Source: Bacteroidales bacterium
GTDB taxonomy: Bacteria > Bacteroidota > Bacteroidia > Bacteroidales > F082
NCBI GenBank assembly: GCA_017651645.1
Contig: JAGCCO010000032.1
Location: 1 to 44,868 of the forward strand
Length of the DNA stretch: 44,868 nt
Reading direction: 5' to 3'
How positions within the stretch are numbered: the first letter of the stretch is position 1; each line of letters starts with the position of its first letter. Shown piece by piece: positions 24,472-31,920 of this stretch. A program made the translations under genes and the position numbers. The notes beneath the pieces were generated by a model, which saw only the letters and a program-made list of their open reading frames with translations, was not told the DNA's origin and searched no databases.

Positions 24472-24479
24472 TATCTTTG
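24472..24479 (+). promoter_or_regulatory. -7 promoter element of the GT2 gene
   Basis: TATCTTTG, an exact match, 22 bases before the glycosyltransferase ATG at 24502. Back to back with the tgt promoter: only 25 bases lie between the two boxes, so the two RNA polymerases could not both occupy the site. Confidence 0.6.
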
Positions 24480-24501
24480 CATTCATCAAAATCCAATCAT
24501 C

Positions 24502-25665
24502 ATGCAGATTCATTTTTATTATAACCATATCAGTTTCATCATTTTAGTGGTTTTCCTCATTTCCCTGCTTATCCAACTGCTCTACCATTGGGGATTGTTT
24601 TCACGCACTGCCTTTTACAATAGAAAAAAGCGTCCGAAACTTGACGAGGAGTTGGAACCCGTCTCGGTGGTCATCTGCGCCCGAAATGCCTACGAATACC
24701 TTACGGAACTCATTCCAGCACTGCTCAGCCAAGACTATCCTGATTTTGAAATCGTTGTGGTGAACGATTGCTCAGACGACGAGACGGAGGAATACCTTAA
24801 GGAGCTTACCCGAAAAGAGGCCAGGATCAAGCCGGTGCAGATGAAACAACATCTTAACTTCTTCTATGGCAAGAAGTTCCCACTCTCAATGGGCATCAAG
24901 TCGGCCCAAAACGACCTCATCGTACTGACTGAATGCAGCTGTATGCCTACCAATGAAAAATGGCTCCGCAGTGTGGTTAACTGTTACGGCAACAACACGG
25001 AAGTGGTTATCGGCTACAGCCCGTATGTGCAGAAAAAGGGTCTTCTCAACAAGCTTATCCGTTTCGATACGTTACAACAAGGATTGCTTTATCTTTCCTC
25101 CGCCTTGGCAGGGCATCCCTATATGGGCATCGGAAAGAATCTTTCCTATCGTAAGGAGCTGTTTTTCAGAAACAAAGGCTTTATCTCGCACTATACCACT
25201 TCGGTAGGCGACGATGATTTGTTCATCAACCAGGTGGCGAAAAAGCGAAACACCGAAACTTTGATCGATGCTGAAAATGCCATCTATGCCACTCCAACAC
25301 AAAGTTTCAAGCTATGGAAGCACCAAAAAAGCAGCCGCTATTCTACTGTTTCCAAATACAACATAAAAGCGCGGTTGATGTTGAGCCTATTCTATATTTC
25401 TCAGTTTTTGTTTTATACCACTTTCATTGCACTGCTCTGTCTGAAACCTGCTTTCAGCATTGCCTCAAGCACAATGTTTTGTATTCCTATTTTACTGTTT
25501 TTCTTCCTGTTGCGTTTTGGAACACAACTCTTTATCTACCATAAGGCTTCAAAACGTTTAGGCGAAAAGGGATTGCTTCCTGGTCTTATTCTTTATGATT
25601 TCCTATTCGCATTCCTCTCGCCTTGGCTCAGACTATTGGGACGGATGAATATGGGAGTGGAATAA
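24502..25665 (+). CDS. family 2 glycosyltransferase, membrane-anchored
   Basis: 387 residues. One N-terminal membrane helix (about 8-30), then a GT-A domain: VSVVICARNAYEYL, IVVVNDCSDDETEEYL (metal/nucleotide-sugar site) and ECSCMPTNEKWLRSV in place of the usual DADC motif. VGDDDLFINQVAK is a ED/DD-type acceptor motif and SSRYSTV a QRxRW-like remnant. Two or three C-terminal membrane helices follow (about 296-316, 326-346, 355-380). This plan is that of processive or lipid-linked GT2 enzymes. Substrate and product unknown. Divergent from tgt with a shared promoter region; its stop is two bases from the convergent radical SAM gene. Confidence 0.87.
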   Translation: MQIHFYYNHISFIILVVFLISLLIQLLYHWGLFSRTAFYNRKKRPKLDEELEPVSVVICARNAYEYLTELIPALLSQDYPDFEIVVVNDCSDDETEEYLKELTRKEARIKPVQMKQHLNFFYGKKFPLSMGIKSAQNDLIVLTECSCMPTNEKWLRSVVNCYGNNTEVVIGYSPYVQKKGLLNKLIRFDTLQQGLLYLSSALAGHPYMGIGKNLSYRKELFFRNKGFISHYTTSVGDDDLFINQVAKKRNTETLIDAENAIYATPTQSFKLWKHQKSSRYSTVSKYNIKARLMLSLFYISQFLFYTTFIALLCLKPAFSIASSTMFCIPILLFFFLLRFGTQLFIYHKASKRLGEKGLLPGLILYDFLFAFLSPWLRLLGRMNMGVE

Positions 25666-25667
25666 AG

Positions 25668-26423
25668 CTATCCTTTGATTTGGATTGTAAAGCCTTCGTT
25701 GAGCAAGGGTTTTACCAAAGCCTGCATCTCCTCAACCGTAAACTTTCGCAGACCTTCCTCTGGCGTAGGTCTATTGATGGTGTAAACCATCACTTCACGT
25801 GGATTCAGCAGCCGCACGATGTCCATCCAGCCATTCAAGACATCAGGACTTGAAGAGTCAAAATCCTTGCTTTTCAGGAACATGGTCTGCAAGATAAAGT
25901 CGCCTTCAAACTGTTTCAAAGCCTCAACAACACGATTGATGTCGTAGCCTGGCATAGGATGGTTGATTTTTTCAATCAGTTCGTTGGTCGGAGCATCGAT
26001 TTTCATTGTGGGGTTGTCGACCTTGCACAAAGCTTGAAACACCTCAGGCAAATGTACCCGCGTGGCATTAGAAAGCACTGTAATCTTCGAGTCGGGATAA
26101 TACTGGTTGCGAAGTGCAATGGTGTCGTCAATGATTTGAGGAAACTCCGGGTTAAGGGTCGGCTCGCCGTCACCGCTGAAGGTGATGGAGTCGATGGACA
26201 CGTGGACTGACAAACATTGTTGCAGTTTGGTTTCCAAGGCTTTGCGAACCTTTTCAGCCGAGGGCAATTGGGTGTCGTTGCGCCCGTCCTTGTTCCAGCC
26301 GCATTCGCAATAAATACAGTCAAAAGTGCAGATTTTCCCCTTTTCAGGTAACAAATTGATTCCCAAAGAGCTACCTAAACGACGGCTAAAGATGGGGCCG
26401 AAGACGACTTCTTCTCTGATCAT
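25668..26423 (-). CDS. radical SAM protein (COG0731-like)
   Basis: 251 residues from the ATG at 26423. The 4Fe-4S cluster motif C-x3-C-x2-C is Cys32, Cys36, Cys39 in ICTFDCIYCECG; FSGDGEPTLNPEF is the GGE-like SAM-contact motif, and TVLSNATRV the following strand. The front VFGPIFSRRLGSSLGINLLP is typical for the COG0731 group, related to wyosine-synthesis-like Fe-S oxidoreductases, whose bacterial members are not characterised. An extension upstream to 26447 would start inside the palindromic element, so the ATG at 26423 is preferred. It lies downstream of rny, separated by that element. Confidence 0.85.
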   Translation of the reverse strand: MIREEVVFGPIFSRRLGSSLGINLLPEKGKICTFDCIYCECGWNKDGRNDTQLPSAEKVRKALETKLQQCLSVHVSIDSITFSGDGEPTLNPEFPQIIDDTIALRNQYYPDSKITVLSNATRVHLPEVFQALCKVDNPTMKIDAPTNELIEKINHPMPGYDINRVVEALKQFEGDFILQTMFLKSKDFDSSSPDVLNGWMDIVRLLNPREVMVYTINRPTPEEGLRKFTVEEMQALVKPLLNEGFTIQIKG

Positions 26424-26430
26424 TTTTTGA

Positions 26431-26520
26431 CTATGGCTAATGACCATGGCCTATGGCTCACTTTTGACTATGGTCAACTTTACCATGAAGTGAGCCATAG
26501 TCATAAGCCATAGGCCATAG
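26431..26520. repeat. heptad-type palindromic intergenic element D
   Basis: Two 33-base arms, 26431-26463 and 26488-26520, form an imperfect inverted repeat; the outer ends and the CTATGGCTCACTT core match exactly. Words of seven bases recur: CTATGGC, TAATGAC, TATGGCT on one side, AGTCATA, AGCCATA, GGCCATA on the other. The loop contains a further palindrome TTGACTATGGTCAA. It starts five bases after the rny stop. The words are the same as in element C at 7657, so the two belong to one family. Confidence 0.75.
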
Positions 26521-26525
26521 TAAAA

Positions 26526-28085
26526 TCACTTCGCGTAACTGACAGCTCTCGTCTCACGGATGACCGTAATCTTGATTTGACCTGGATAGGTCATCTCGGT
26601 CTGGATCTGCTTCGAGAGGTCGTAGGCAATGCGGTCGGCGTCTTGGTCGCTCACCTTGTCGGCACCCACGATGACGCGCAGCTCGCGGCCGGCCTGGATG
26701 GCGTAGGTCTTTACCACACCTGGATAGCTCATGGCCATCTCCTCCAATTTGTTCAGACGCTGGATATAAGCTTCCACCACCTCGCGACGGGCACCCGGAC
26801 GGGCACCTGAGATAGCGTCGCACACCTGCACGATGGGTGAGATCATGTTGTCCATCTCGATTTCCTCGTGGTGGGCACCAATGGCGTTGCAAATGTCTGG
26901 TTTTTCCTTCAGACGCTCGGCCACCTTCATACCGAGGATGGCGTGCGGCAGTTCCTCCTCATTCTCAGCGACTTTACCGATGTCGTGCAAGAGACCGGCA
27001 CGTTTGGCCGACTTCACGTTGAGGCCTAGTTCAGCAGCCATGGTAGCGCAAAGCTTGGCAGTCTCAATAGAGTGTTGCAGCAAGTTCTGGCCATAGCTGG
27101 TACGGTACTTCATACGACCAATCATCTTGATCAGTTCGGGGCTGAGATTGTGGATACCGAGGTCAATGGAAGTACGCTTACCTGTTTCCATAATCTCCTG
27201 ATCCACCTGCTTTTCCACCTTATGAACCACCTCTTCGATACGAGCAGGGTGGATACGGCCGTCGACGACCAGTTTCTGCAAGGACAAGCGGGCAATTTCG
27301 CGGCGAATCGGGTCGAAGCCGGAAATAAGAATGGCATCAGGGCTGTCGTCGATGATGATCTCGACACCCGTAAGCGATTCAAGGGTGCGGATGTTACGAC
27401 CTTCACGACCGATGATGCGTCCCTTGATTTCATCGTTTTCGATGTTGAACACACTTACAGTGTTCTCGATAGCGGTCTCCGAAGCGGTGCGCTGAATGGT
27501 TTCCAGCACGATCTTCTTGGCCGTCTGAGCCGCGCTCATCTTGGCTTCCTCGGTGACTTCCTTCACGTAGACCATGGCATCGGCCTGGGCGTCTTCCTTG
27601 ATGAGTTCGATGAGTTGTTCCTTGGCTTCCTTGGCCGAAAGGCCTGAAATGGTTTCCAATTTCTTAGTCTCTTCCTCATAGACGCGGTTGAGCTCGGCTT
27701 TCTTCTTATCGAAGGTCTCCAACTGGCTTTCAAGGTGTTGCTGTGCAGCCTGCAACTCTTTGGCCTTACGTTGTGCTTCTTCCATCTTCTTGTTGGCGTC
27801 TTGTTTCAGCTGGTTGATGCGGTTTTCCGCGCTTGCCAGTTCACGCTTGCGGTCGTTGCAAGCCTTTTCGTGCTCATCCTTCAATTGCAGGAACTTCTCC
27901 TTGGCTTGCAGGATGCGTTCTTTCTTGATGACTTCCGCTTTTTCTTTCGCTTCTTCGAGCAATGCTGTTTCTTCTTTGGTGACGGCTTTCTTCAACAAAG
28001 TAGCCGTAATAAGATAGCCGACGGCCAGGCCCACCAAAAGAGCCGCTATCGGAATAATGATGTTTAATACGTTGAGTAATAACAT
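26526..28085 (-). CDS. rny: ribonuclease Y
   Basis: Membrane-anchored endoribonuclease that starts mRNA decay; 519 residues from the ATG at 28085. Order of parts: N-terminal membrane helix (about 7-29), long Lys/Glu/Gln-rich coiled coil (about 35-200), KH domain with GREGRN (226-231), and HD domain with His338, the His367-Asp368 pair in LLHDIGK, and HHEEIE near 405. All catalytic positions are present. A longer in-frame reading reaches back to 28295 but would translate the 6S-like RNA and lose the N-terminal anchor position, so it was rejected. The neighbours zapA and the RNA gene are on the same strand. Confidence 0.96.
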   Translation of the reverse strand: MLLLNVLNIIIPIAALLVGLAVGYLITATLLKKAVTKEETALLEEAKEKAEVIKKERILQAKEKFLQLKDEHEKACNDRKRELASAENRINQLKQDANKKMEEAQRKAKELQAAQQHLESQLETFDKKKAELNRVYEEETKKLETISGLSAKEAKEQLIELIKEDAQADAMVYVKEVTEEAKMSAAQTAKKIVLETIQRTASETAIENTVSVFNIENDEIKGRIIGREGRNIRTLESLTGVEIIIDDSPDAILISGFDPIRREIARLSLQKLVVDGRIHPARIEEVVHKVEKQVDQEIMETGKRTSIDLGIHNLSPELIKMIGRMKYRTSYGQNLLQHSIETAKLCATMAAELGLNVKSAKRAGLLHDIGKVAENEEELPHAILGMKVAERLKEKPDICNAIGAHHEEIEMDNMISPIVQVCDAISGARPGARREVVEAYIQRLNKLEEMAMSYPGVVKTYAIQAGRELRVIVGADKVSDQDADRIAYDLSKQIQTEMTYPGQIKITVIRETRAVSYAK

Positions 28086-28120
28086 TTTAAAAAACTCTGT
28101 TTTACTCGAAAAATGAGGAG

Positions 28121-28317
28121 GAAAAAAGAAACTGCCTGCCCTTGGGAGATGCGTAAACCCCAAATAATACGCTTGTGGCCACCGCGTTGCGCAAACGTCC
28201 ACCGGCACCAACGGTGCTTCCCCGAAGGGAATGAGGCCTGTTTTTACAGAGCGCGAGTAGACCGATTGATGTGTTGATAGTGTTGAGTTTACCAAATGCG
28301 CTGAGCAGGCAGTTCCA
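28121..28317 (-). ncRNA. ssrS: 6S-like regulatory RNA
   Basis: A ~195-base RNA on the minus strand with the 6S plan. A 14-bp closing stem pairs its 5' end GGAACTGCCTGCTC (near 28303-28316) with GGGCAGGCAGTTTC (near 28128-28141), followed by TTTTTT as a terminator. An inner stem pairs GTAAACTC with GGGTTTAC. An A/C-rich unpaired 5' side (about AACACTATCAACACATC) forms the bubble opposite a short A/T-rich side, and a GC-rich apical region ends in small hairpins such as TTCCCTTCGGGGAA and GCACCGTTGGTGC. Synteny with zapA matches 6S RNA genes of other bacteria. 6S RNA binds RNA polymerase as a promoter mimic. It could instead be another structured RNA; no covariance model was run. Confidence 0.62.
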
Positions 28318-28335
28318 AATCTTCAAAGAACAAGT

Positions 28336-28350
28336 CCGCAATTATTGCGG
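28336..28350 (-). terminator. short hairpin after zapA
   Basis: CCGCAA and TTGCGG around a TAA loop, starting two bases after the zapA stop. No T-run follows, so it may be a weak terminator or processing hairpin separating zapA from the RNA gene. A GTTCTTTG, a poor -7 match, lies just downstream at 28324-28331. Confidence 0.4.
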
Positions 28351-28351
28351 A

Positions 28352-28636
28352 TTATGATTGTTCGCTCAATAAGGTGTTCAAATCCAACAGCTTTCGTTCC
28401 AAATTCTGACTGCGGTAAGTCAATTCATCGTCCATCTTGACCATCGAGGTGGCAAATTGCAAAGCGGTCATCGAAAGCAAATCCTGTGCATCCTTATAGG
28501 TATAATGCTTCGAATAATACTTCACCCTCTCATTGATGAGGTTTCCAGCCTTGCGGACCTTCTCTTCGTCAGCGCGGGCCACCGACAGGCGGTAAGGCCG
28601 ATCCAATAGTGTGATATTGATTGTTATCTCATCCAT
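28352..28636 (-). CDS. zapA: cell division protein ZapA
   Basis: 94-residue ZapA, which bundles FtsZ filaments at the division site. The N-terminal beta hairpin ITINITLLDRPYRLSV, the V-R-K-A-G-N-L-I-N-E-R segment and the C-terminal coiled coil ending DLNTLLSEQS follow the family pattern; the length matches. The ATG at 28636 is preferred to a TTG 15 bases upstream. It is 24 bases downstream of a small coiled-coil gene and upstream of the 6S-like RNA and rny. Confidence 0.88.
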   Translation of the reverse strand: MDEITINITLLDRPYRLSVARADEEKVRKAGNLINERVKYYSKHYTYKDAQDLLSMTALQFATSMVKMDDELTYRSQNLERKLLDLNTLLSEQS

Positions 28637-28660
28637 TGCACTGACTCTCAAGTATCTGAG

Positions 28661-28954
28661 TTATTCCTTACTGTTCAAAATCGAAACGCACCTGTCAATT
28701 TCTCTCACCAACTCTTTAATGAGCTTTCTTCCTTCTTCTACTTCTCCCTCGTTGTCGAGTGCGTTAACAATTGTACTTTTATTTATTTTATCCTGCAACT
28801 CCGATGTCGAACGACGCAGCGCCAGATTCTCCTTGTCCAACGCTTCGTTTTCTTCGGCGAGCCGTTTGTTTTCTTTCGCCAACTGATTCTTTTCATCAAT
28901 CAATTTCCTCAATTTCAACTCGATCTCGGATACTATGATGCTCAAGTCGGCCAT
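28661..28954 (-). CDS. small coiled-coil protein upstream of zapA
   Basis: 97 residues, almost entirely predicted coiled coil: MADLSIIVSEIELKL, then a Leu/Glu/Lys heptad pattern (KNQLAKENKRLAEENEALD), a loop, and a second helix. Size and design resemble ZapB, the coiled-coil partner of ZapA, but there is no sequence motif that proves homology. Its place directly upstream of zapA in one transcript suggests a division-related partner of ZapA (inference). The ATG at 28954 fits the -7 box at 28982-28989. Confidence 0.78.
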   Translation of the reverse strand: MADLSIIVSEIELKLRKLIDEKNQLAKENKRLAEENEALDKENLALRRSTSELQDKINKSTIVNALDNEGEVEEGRKLIKELVREIDRCVSILNSKE

Positions 28955-28981
28955 GATACAAACGGTCTTGGAATTGTGCCA

Positions 28982-28989
28982 CAAAAATA
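28982..28989 (-). promoter_or_regulatory. -7 promoter element of the coiled-coil/zapA transcript
   Basis: Minus-strand TATTTTTG, an exact TAnnTTTG match, 27 bases before the ATG at 28954. On the other strand, TATTTTTA (29063-29070) is a near match that may serve the divergent 5'-nucleotidase gene. Confidence 0.6.
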
Positions 28990-29092
28990 CGGATTTATAT
29001 TATATCGCACCGCATTTTGCAAAAAAAATTCCTCGACAAGCCAATAATAGCTGGAAAATCCCTATTTTTATGGCTCCAAAATCAACATCACC

Positions 29093-30655
29093 ATGAGAAA
29101 AATCCCTTTTATGATTGCCTTAATCACGATTTTGGCCTCTTGCTCTACAAAAGAGACCACCCTAACCTTCATTGAGACCACTGATACTCACGGACGTTAC
29201 GACGAGTTCGCCAACGATGCACATCTCATCAAGCAGATGAAAGCTGAGCTGGGGGACCAACTGATCCTACTCGACAACGGTGACGACATGCAAGGCACAC
29301 CGTTTCAATACTTTTCCAACCAAGATGCCGAGCATCCCAACCTGGTTGCTGAAGTGCTCAACGCCCTCCCATACGATGCCGTATGCGTTGGTAATCATGA
29401 CATTGAGGCGGGACGTAAGGTGTTCGACCGCGTCTATTCCGAAGTCAAAGCGCCCGTACTGACGGCCAACGTCATTGACGAGACCACAGGTGAGCCCTAC
29501 TTCACTCCTTATTTTATTCTGAAGCGCGACGGATTCAAGATCGCCGTGCTTGGCCTGCTGACGCCATACGTGGTCACCTGGGTGCCTGACCGTCTGCGTC
29601 CAGGTCTTCGCTTTGAGCAGCTGGAAGCTGCAGCCGAAAAATGGGTGAAAATCATCCAAGAGAAAGAGCATCCCGACCTCTTGGTGGGTCTTTTCCACTC
29701 AGGCTACGAGCCTCAGGTGCAGAACCTGCCACCCGACCACCCGCTAGGACGTGAGAATGCCACCAAATGGGTGGCCGAAAACGTGCCTGGCTTCGACCTC
29801 ATCTTCTTCGGTCACGACCACCGTGCCAAAGCTGAAAAGCTCATGAATAGCGCAGGAGAACCCGTCTACGTGCTTAACTCGGGCCATCGCGCCCAAGGTC
29901 TGGCCAAAGCCGAAGTGAAGCTGAAAAAAGGTCAGAAGCCACATATCAGTGTCGAACTCATCCCCACCGACGGCGAAAAGAAGGACGAGGCCTTTCTTGC
30001 CATGCTCCAGCCCTACCTCGACCGAGCCAAGGCCTATCAGCAGGAACCCGTGGCCGAGTTGCCTGTCACCATCAGTTCCGACGAAGCTTTCAAAGGGCCT
30101 TGCCTCTGGGTTGACGAAATCCACCGCTGTCAACTGGAAACCGTCGAAGCCGAAGGCATACATGCCGACATCTCCATGGCGGCACCCCTCGGTGGCGGCA
30201 AGACCCTTGAAGCGGGTATGCTGAAAGTCAGCGACTTCTTCACCTGGTATCCATTCGAGAATTCCTTGGCTGTCATGGCACTGACCGGCAAAGAGGTGAA
30301 AGCCTTCCTCGAATATGCCTACGAAATGAAGAGCCCTATTTACAACTTCGACTCGGGCGCGGGAATCATCTATGAAGTGACCGACAAAAACCCCATGGGC
30401 GAACGCATCAACATCATCAGCATGGCCGACGGCACACCCTTCGACATGGACAAGACCTACAACGTGGTGATGAACTCCTACCGCTCGATGGGCGGCGGCA
30501 ACCATCTGATGAATGGCGTCGGCTGGGCACAGGAAGACATCAAGAACCATGTGGTGTGGCAAAGCGACCGTGACCTGCGCTCCCTCTTCATCGACTGGGC
30601 AAGAAAAAAAGGCACGCTCGATACGGAACCATTGAATTGCTGGAAGATCAAATGA
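29093..30655 (+). CDS. 5'-nucleotidase/metallophosphatase lipoprotein (UshA family)
   Basis: 520-residue lipoprotein with lipobox ILASC (Cys17). The N-terminal metallophosphatase domain has TDTHG with Asp31 and His33, DNGDDMQG with Asp64, GNHD (100-103), and FGHDH near 242, the two-metal site of the UshA/5'-nucleotidase family. The C-terminal nucleotide-specificity domain (about 325-500) includes AAPLGGG and KVSDFFTWYPFEN, with the aromatic-rich substrate region. It probably hydrolyses nucleotides or related phosphoesters at the cell surface or periplasm; the exact substrate is open. Its stop overlaps the start of the DUF2851 gene (ATGA). Confidence 0.92.
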   Translation: MRKIPFMIALITILASCSTKETTLTFIETTDTHGRYDEFANDAHLIKQMKAELGDQLILLDNGDDMQGTPFQYFSNQDAEHPNLVAEVLNALPYDAVCVGNHDIEAGRKVFDRVYSEVKAPVLTANVIDETTGEPYFTPYFILKRDGFKIAVLGLLTPYVVTWVPDRLRPGLRFEQLEAAAEKWVKIIQEKEHPDLLVGLFHSGYEPQVQNLPPDHPLGRENATKWVAENVPGFDLIFFGHDHRAKAEKLMNSAGEPVYVLNSGHRAQGLAKAEVKLKKGQKPHISVELIPTDGEKKDEAFLAMLQPYLDRAKAYQQEPVAELPVTISSDEAFKGPCLWVDEIHRCQLETVEAEGIHADISMAAPLGGGKTLEAGMLKVSDFFTWYPFENSLAVMALTGKEVKAFLEYAYEMKSPIYNFDSGAGIIYEVTDKNPMGERINIISMADGTPFDMDKTYNVVMNSYRSMGGGNHLMNGVGWAQEDIKNHVVWQSDRDLRSLFIDWARKKGTLDTEPLNCWKIK

Positions 30656-31920
30656 GAGAAGAGTTTTTATACTACATCTGGGAAAACCGCCTGACCGACA
30701 AGAACTTGAAGACAGAGGAAGGCGAAGCCGTCGATATTGTCGCCACAGGCTATCGCAACACCGACTCGGGTCCCGACTTTCTGGATGCAAGAATCCAAAT
30801 CGGCGACAAGCTCTGGGCGGGTCATGTGGAGATCCACGTAAAAAGCAGCGACTGGAACCGCCACGGGCACCAAAACGACAAAGCCTATAAGAACGTCATC
30901 CTACATGTGGTATACGAAAACGATGTCCAAGTCAATGACATCCCCACCTTAGAGCTAAAAGGCCATGTCGATGAGAGCTTATTTGCTCAATATCAAAAGC
31001 TTATCTCGTCAAAGAATTGGATCCCTTGCGAGAAAAGCATCGCCAAAGTACCCGTTTTCACCAGGCTTTCGTGGTTTGACAGGATGGCTGTGGAACGTTT
31101 GGAAAGCAAGTCGGAAACCGTCACCAAGATACTGGAAGCCAACCAATTCGATTGGGAGGATGCGCTTTACAAACTGTTGATGCGCTATTTCGGCTTGAAA
31201 GTCAACAACGAAGCCTTTGAGTATTTGGCCAACATTCTACCTTTCAAGACCTTGCTCAAACATGCTGACAATCAGCTACAAGTCGAAGCCATGCTCATGG
31301 GTTGCGCAGGTTTTCTTGATGACGACTTCATTGAAGAATATCCCTTGCTGCTCAAACGCGAGTTCGCCGTAATGAAGGCCAAGTTCAACCTGCTGACCAT
31401 GCCCGCCGAGCGGTGGAAGTTCATGCGCATGAGGCCTTCAAATTTCCCAACCATTCGCTTGGCCCAAATGGCACAGCTCATCCATAAAAATGGTTGTCTG
31501 TTCTCCAAAATCAAGGCGGCAAAAGACACGAATGAGGTCAAGGCTTTGTTTGATGTGAAGGCATCAGAATATTGGGAGACGCATTATCGATTGGGTGTCA
31601 TAGCCGAATCTAAACCAAAGCATTTGGGTGAAGCCACTGCGGATGTCCTGATGATCAATGCTGTCGCACCTTTGCTGTTTTGTTACGGCAAACTGCACAA
31701 AGATGAATCAATGTGCGAGACTGCCATGCAGTTTCTGGAAGACACTGAAGCTGAAGACAATGCCATCATCCGCCATTATGTCCAGTGCTGCATCACAGCG
31801 GAAAATGCCATGCAGACACAAGCTTTGTTGCACCTTTATTCATATTTTTGCAAACGTAAACGGTGTTTGGAATGCCGTATCGGAAACGTATTGTTACACA
31901 AAACCAACCCATTATCATGA
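30652..31920 (+). CDS. DUF2851 family protein
   Basis: 422 residues, a family found mainly in Bacteroidetes with unknown function. The conserved front holds NTDSGPDFLDARIQIGD, WAGHVEIHVKSSDWNRHGH (about 56-73) and NVILHVVYEND, dense in polar residues that could be catalytic. No signal peptide or membrane helix is evident, so it is probably cytoplasmic. It is coupled at both ends by ATGA overlaps, to the 5'-nucleotidase upstream and the secreted subtilisin downstream. The C-terminus has a basic Cys-containing stretch (CKRKRCLECRIGN). No function can be assigned. Confidence 0.87.
   Translation: MREEFLYYIWENRLTDKNLKTEEGEAVDIVATGYRNTDSGPDFLDARIQIGDKLWAGHVEIHVKSSDWNRHGHQNDKAYKNVILHVVYENDVQVNDIPTLELKGHVDESLFAQYQKLISSKNWIPCEKSIAKVPVFTRLSWFDRMAVERLESKSETVTKILEANQFDWEDALYKLLMRYFGLKVNNEAFEYLANILPFKTLLKHADNQLQVEAMLMGCAGFLDDDFIEEYPLLLKREFAVMKAKFNLLTMPAERWKFMRMRPSNFPTIRLAQMAQLIHKNGCLFSKIKAAKDTNEVKALFDVKASEYWETHYRLGVIAESKPKHLGEATADVLMINAVAPLLFCYGKLHKDESMCETAMQFLEDTEAEDNAIIRHYVQCCITAENAMQTQALLHLYSYFCKRKRCLECRIGNVLLHKTNPLS
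31843..31850 (+). promoter_or_regulatory. possible internal promoter for the subtilisin gene
   Basis: TATTTTTG, an exact TAnnTTTG match inside the last part of the DUF2851 gene, 66 bases before the subtilisin ATG. TTTG and TTG boxes lie 12-19 bases upstream, closer than the usual 20. It may be chance, since the codons (Tyr-Phe-Cys) are plausible on their own. Confidence 0.3.

Noticed and set aside
28086..28295. N-terminal extension of rny by 70 codons
   Set aside because: It would translate the 6S-like RNA, including its terminator, and would move the membrane anchor away from the N-terminus; RNase Y normally starts with the anchor.
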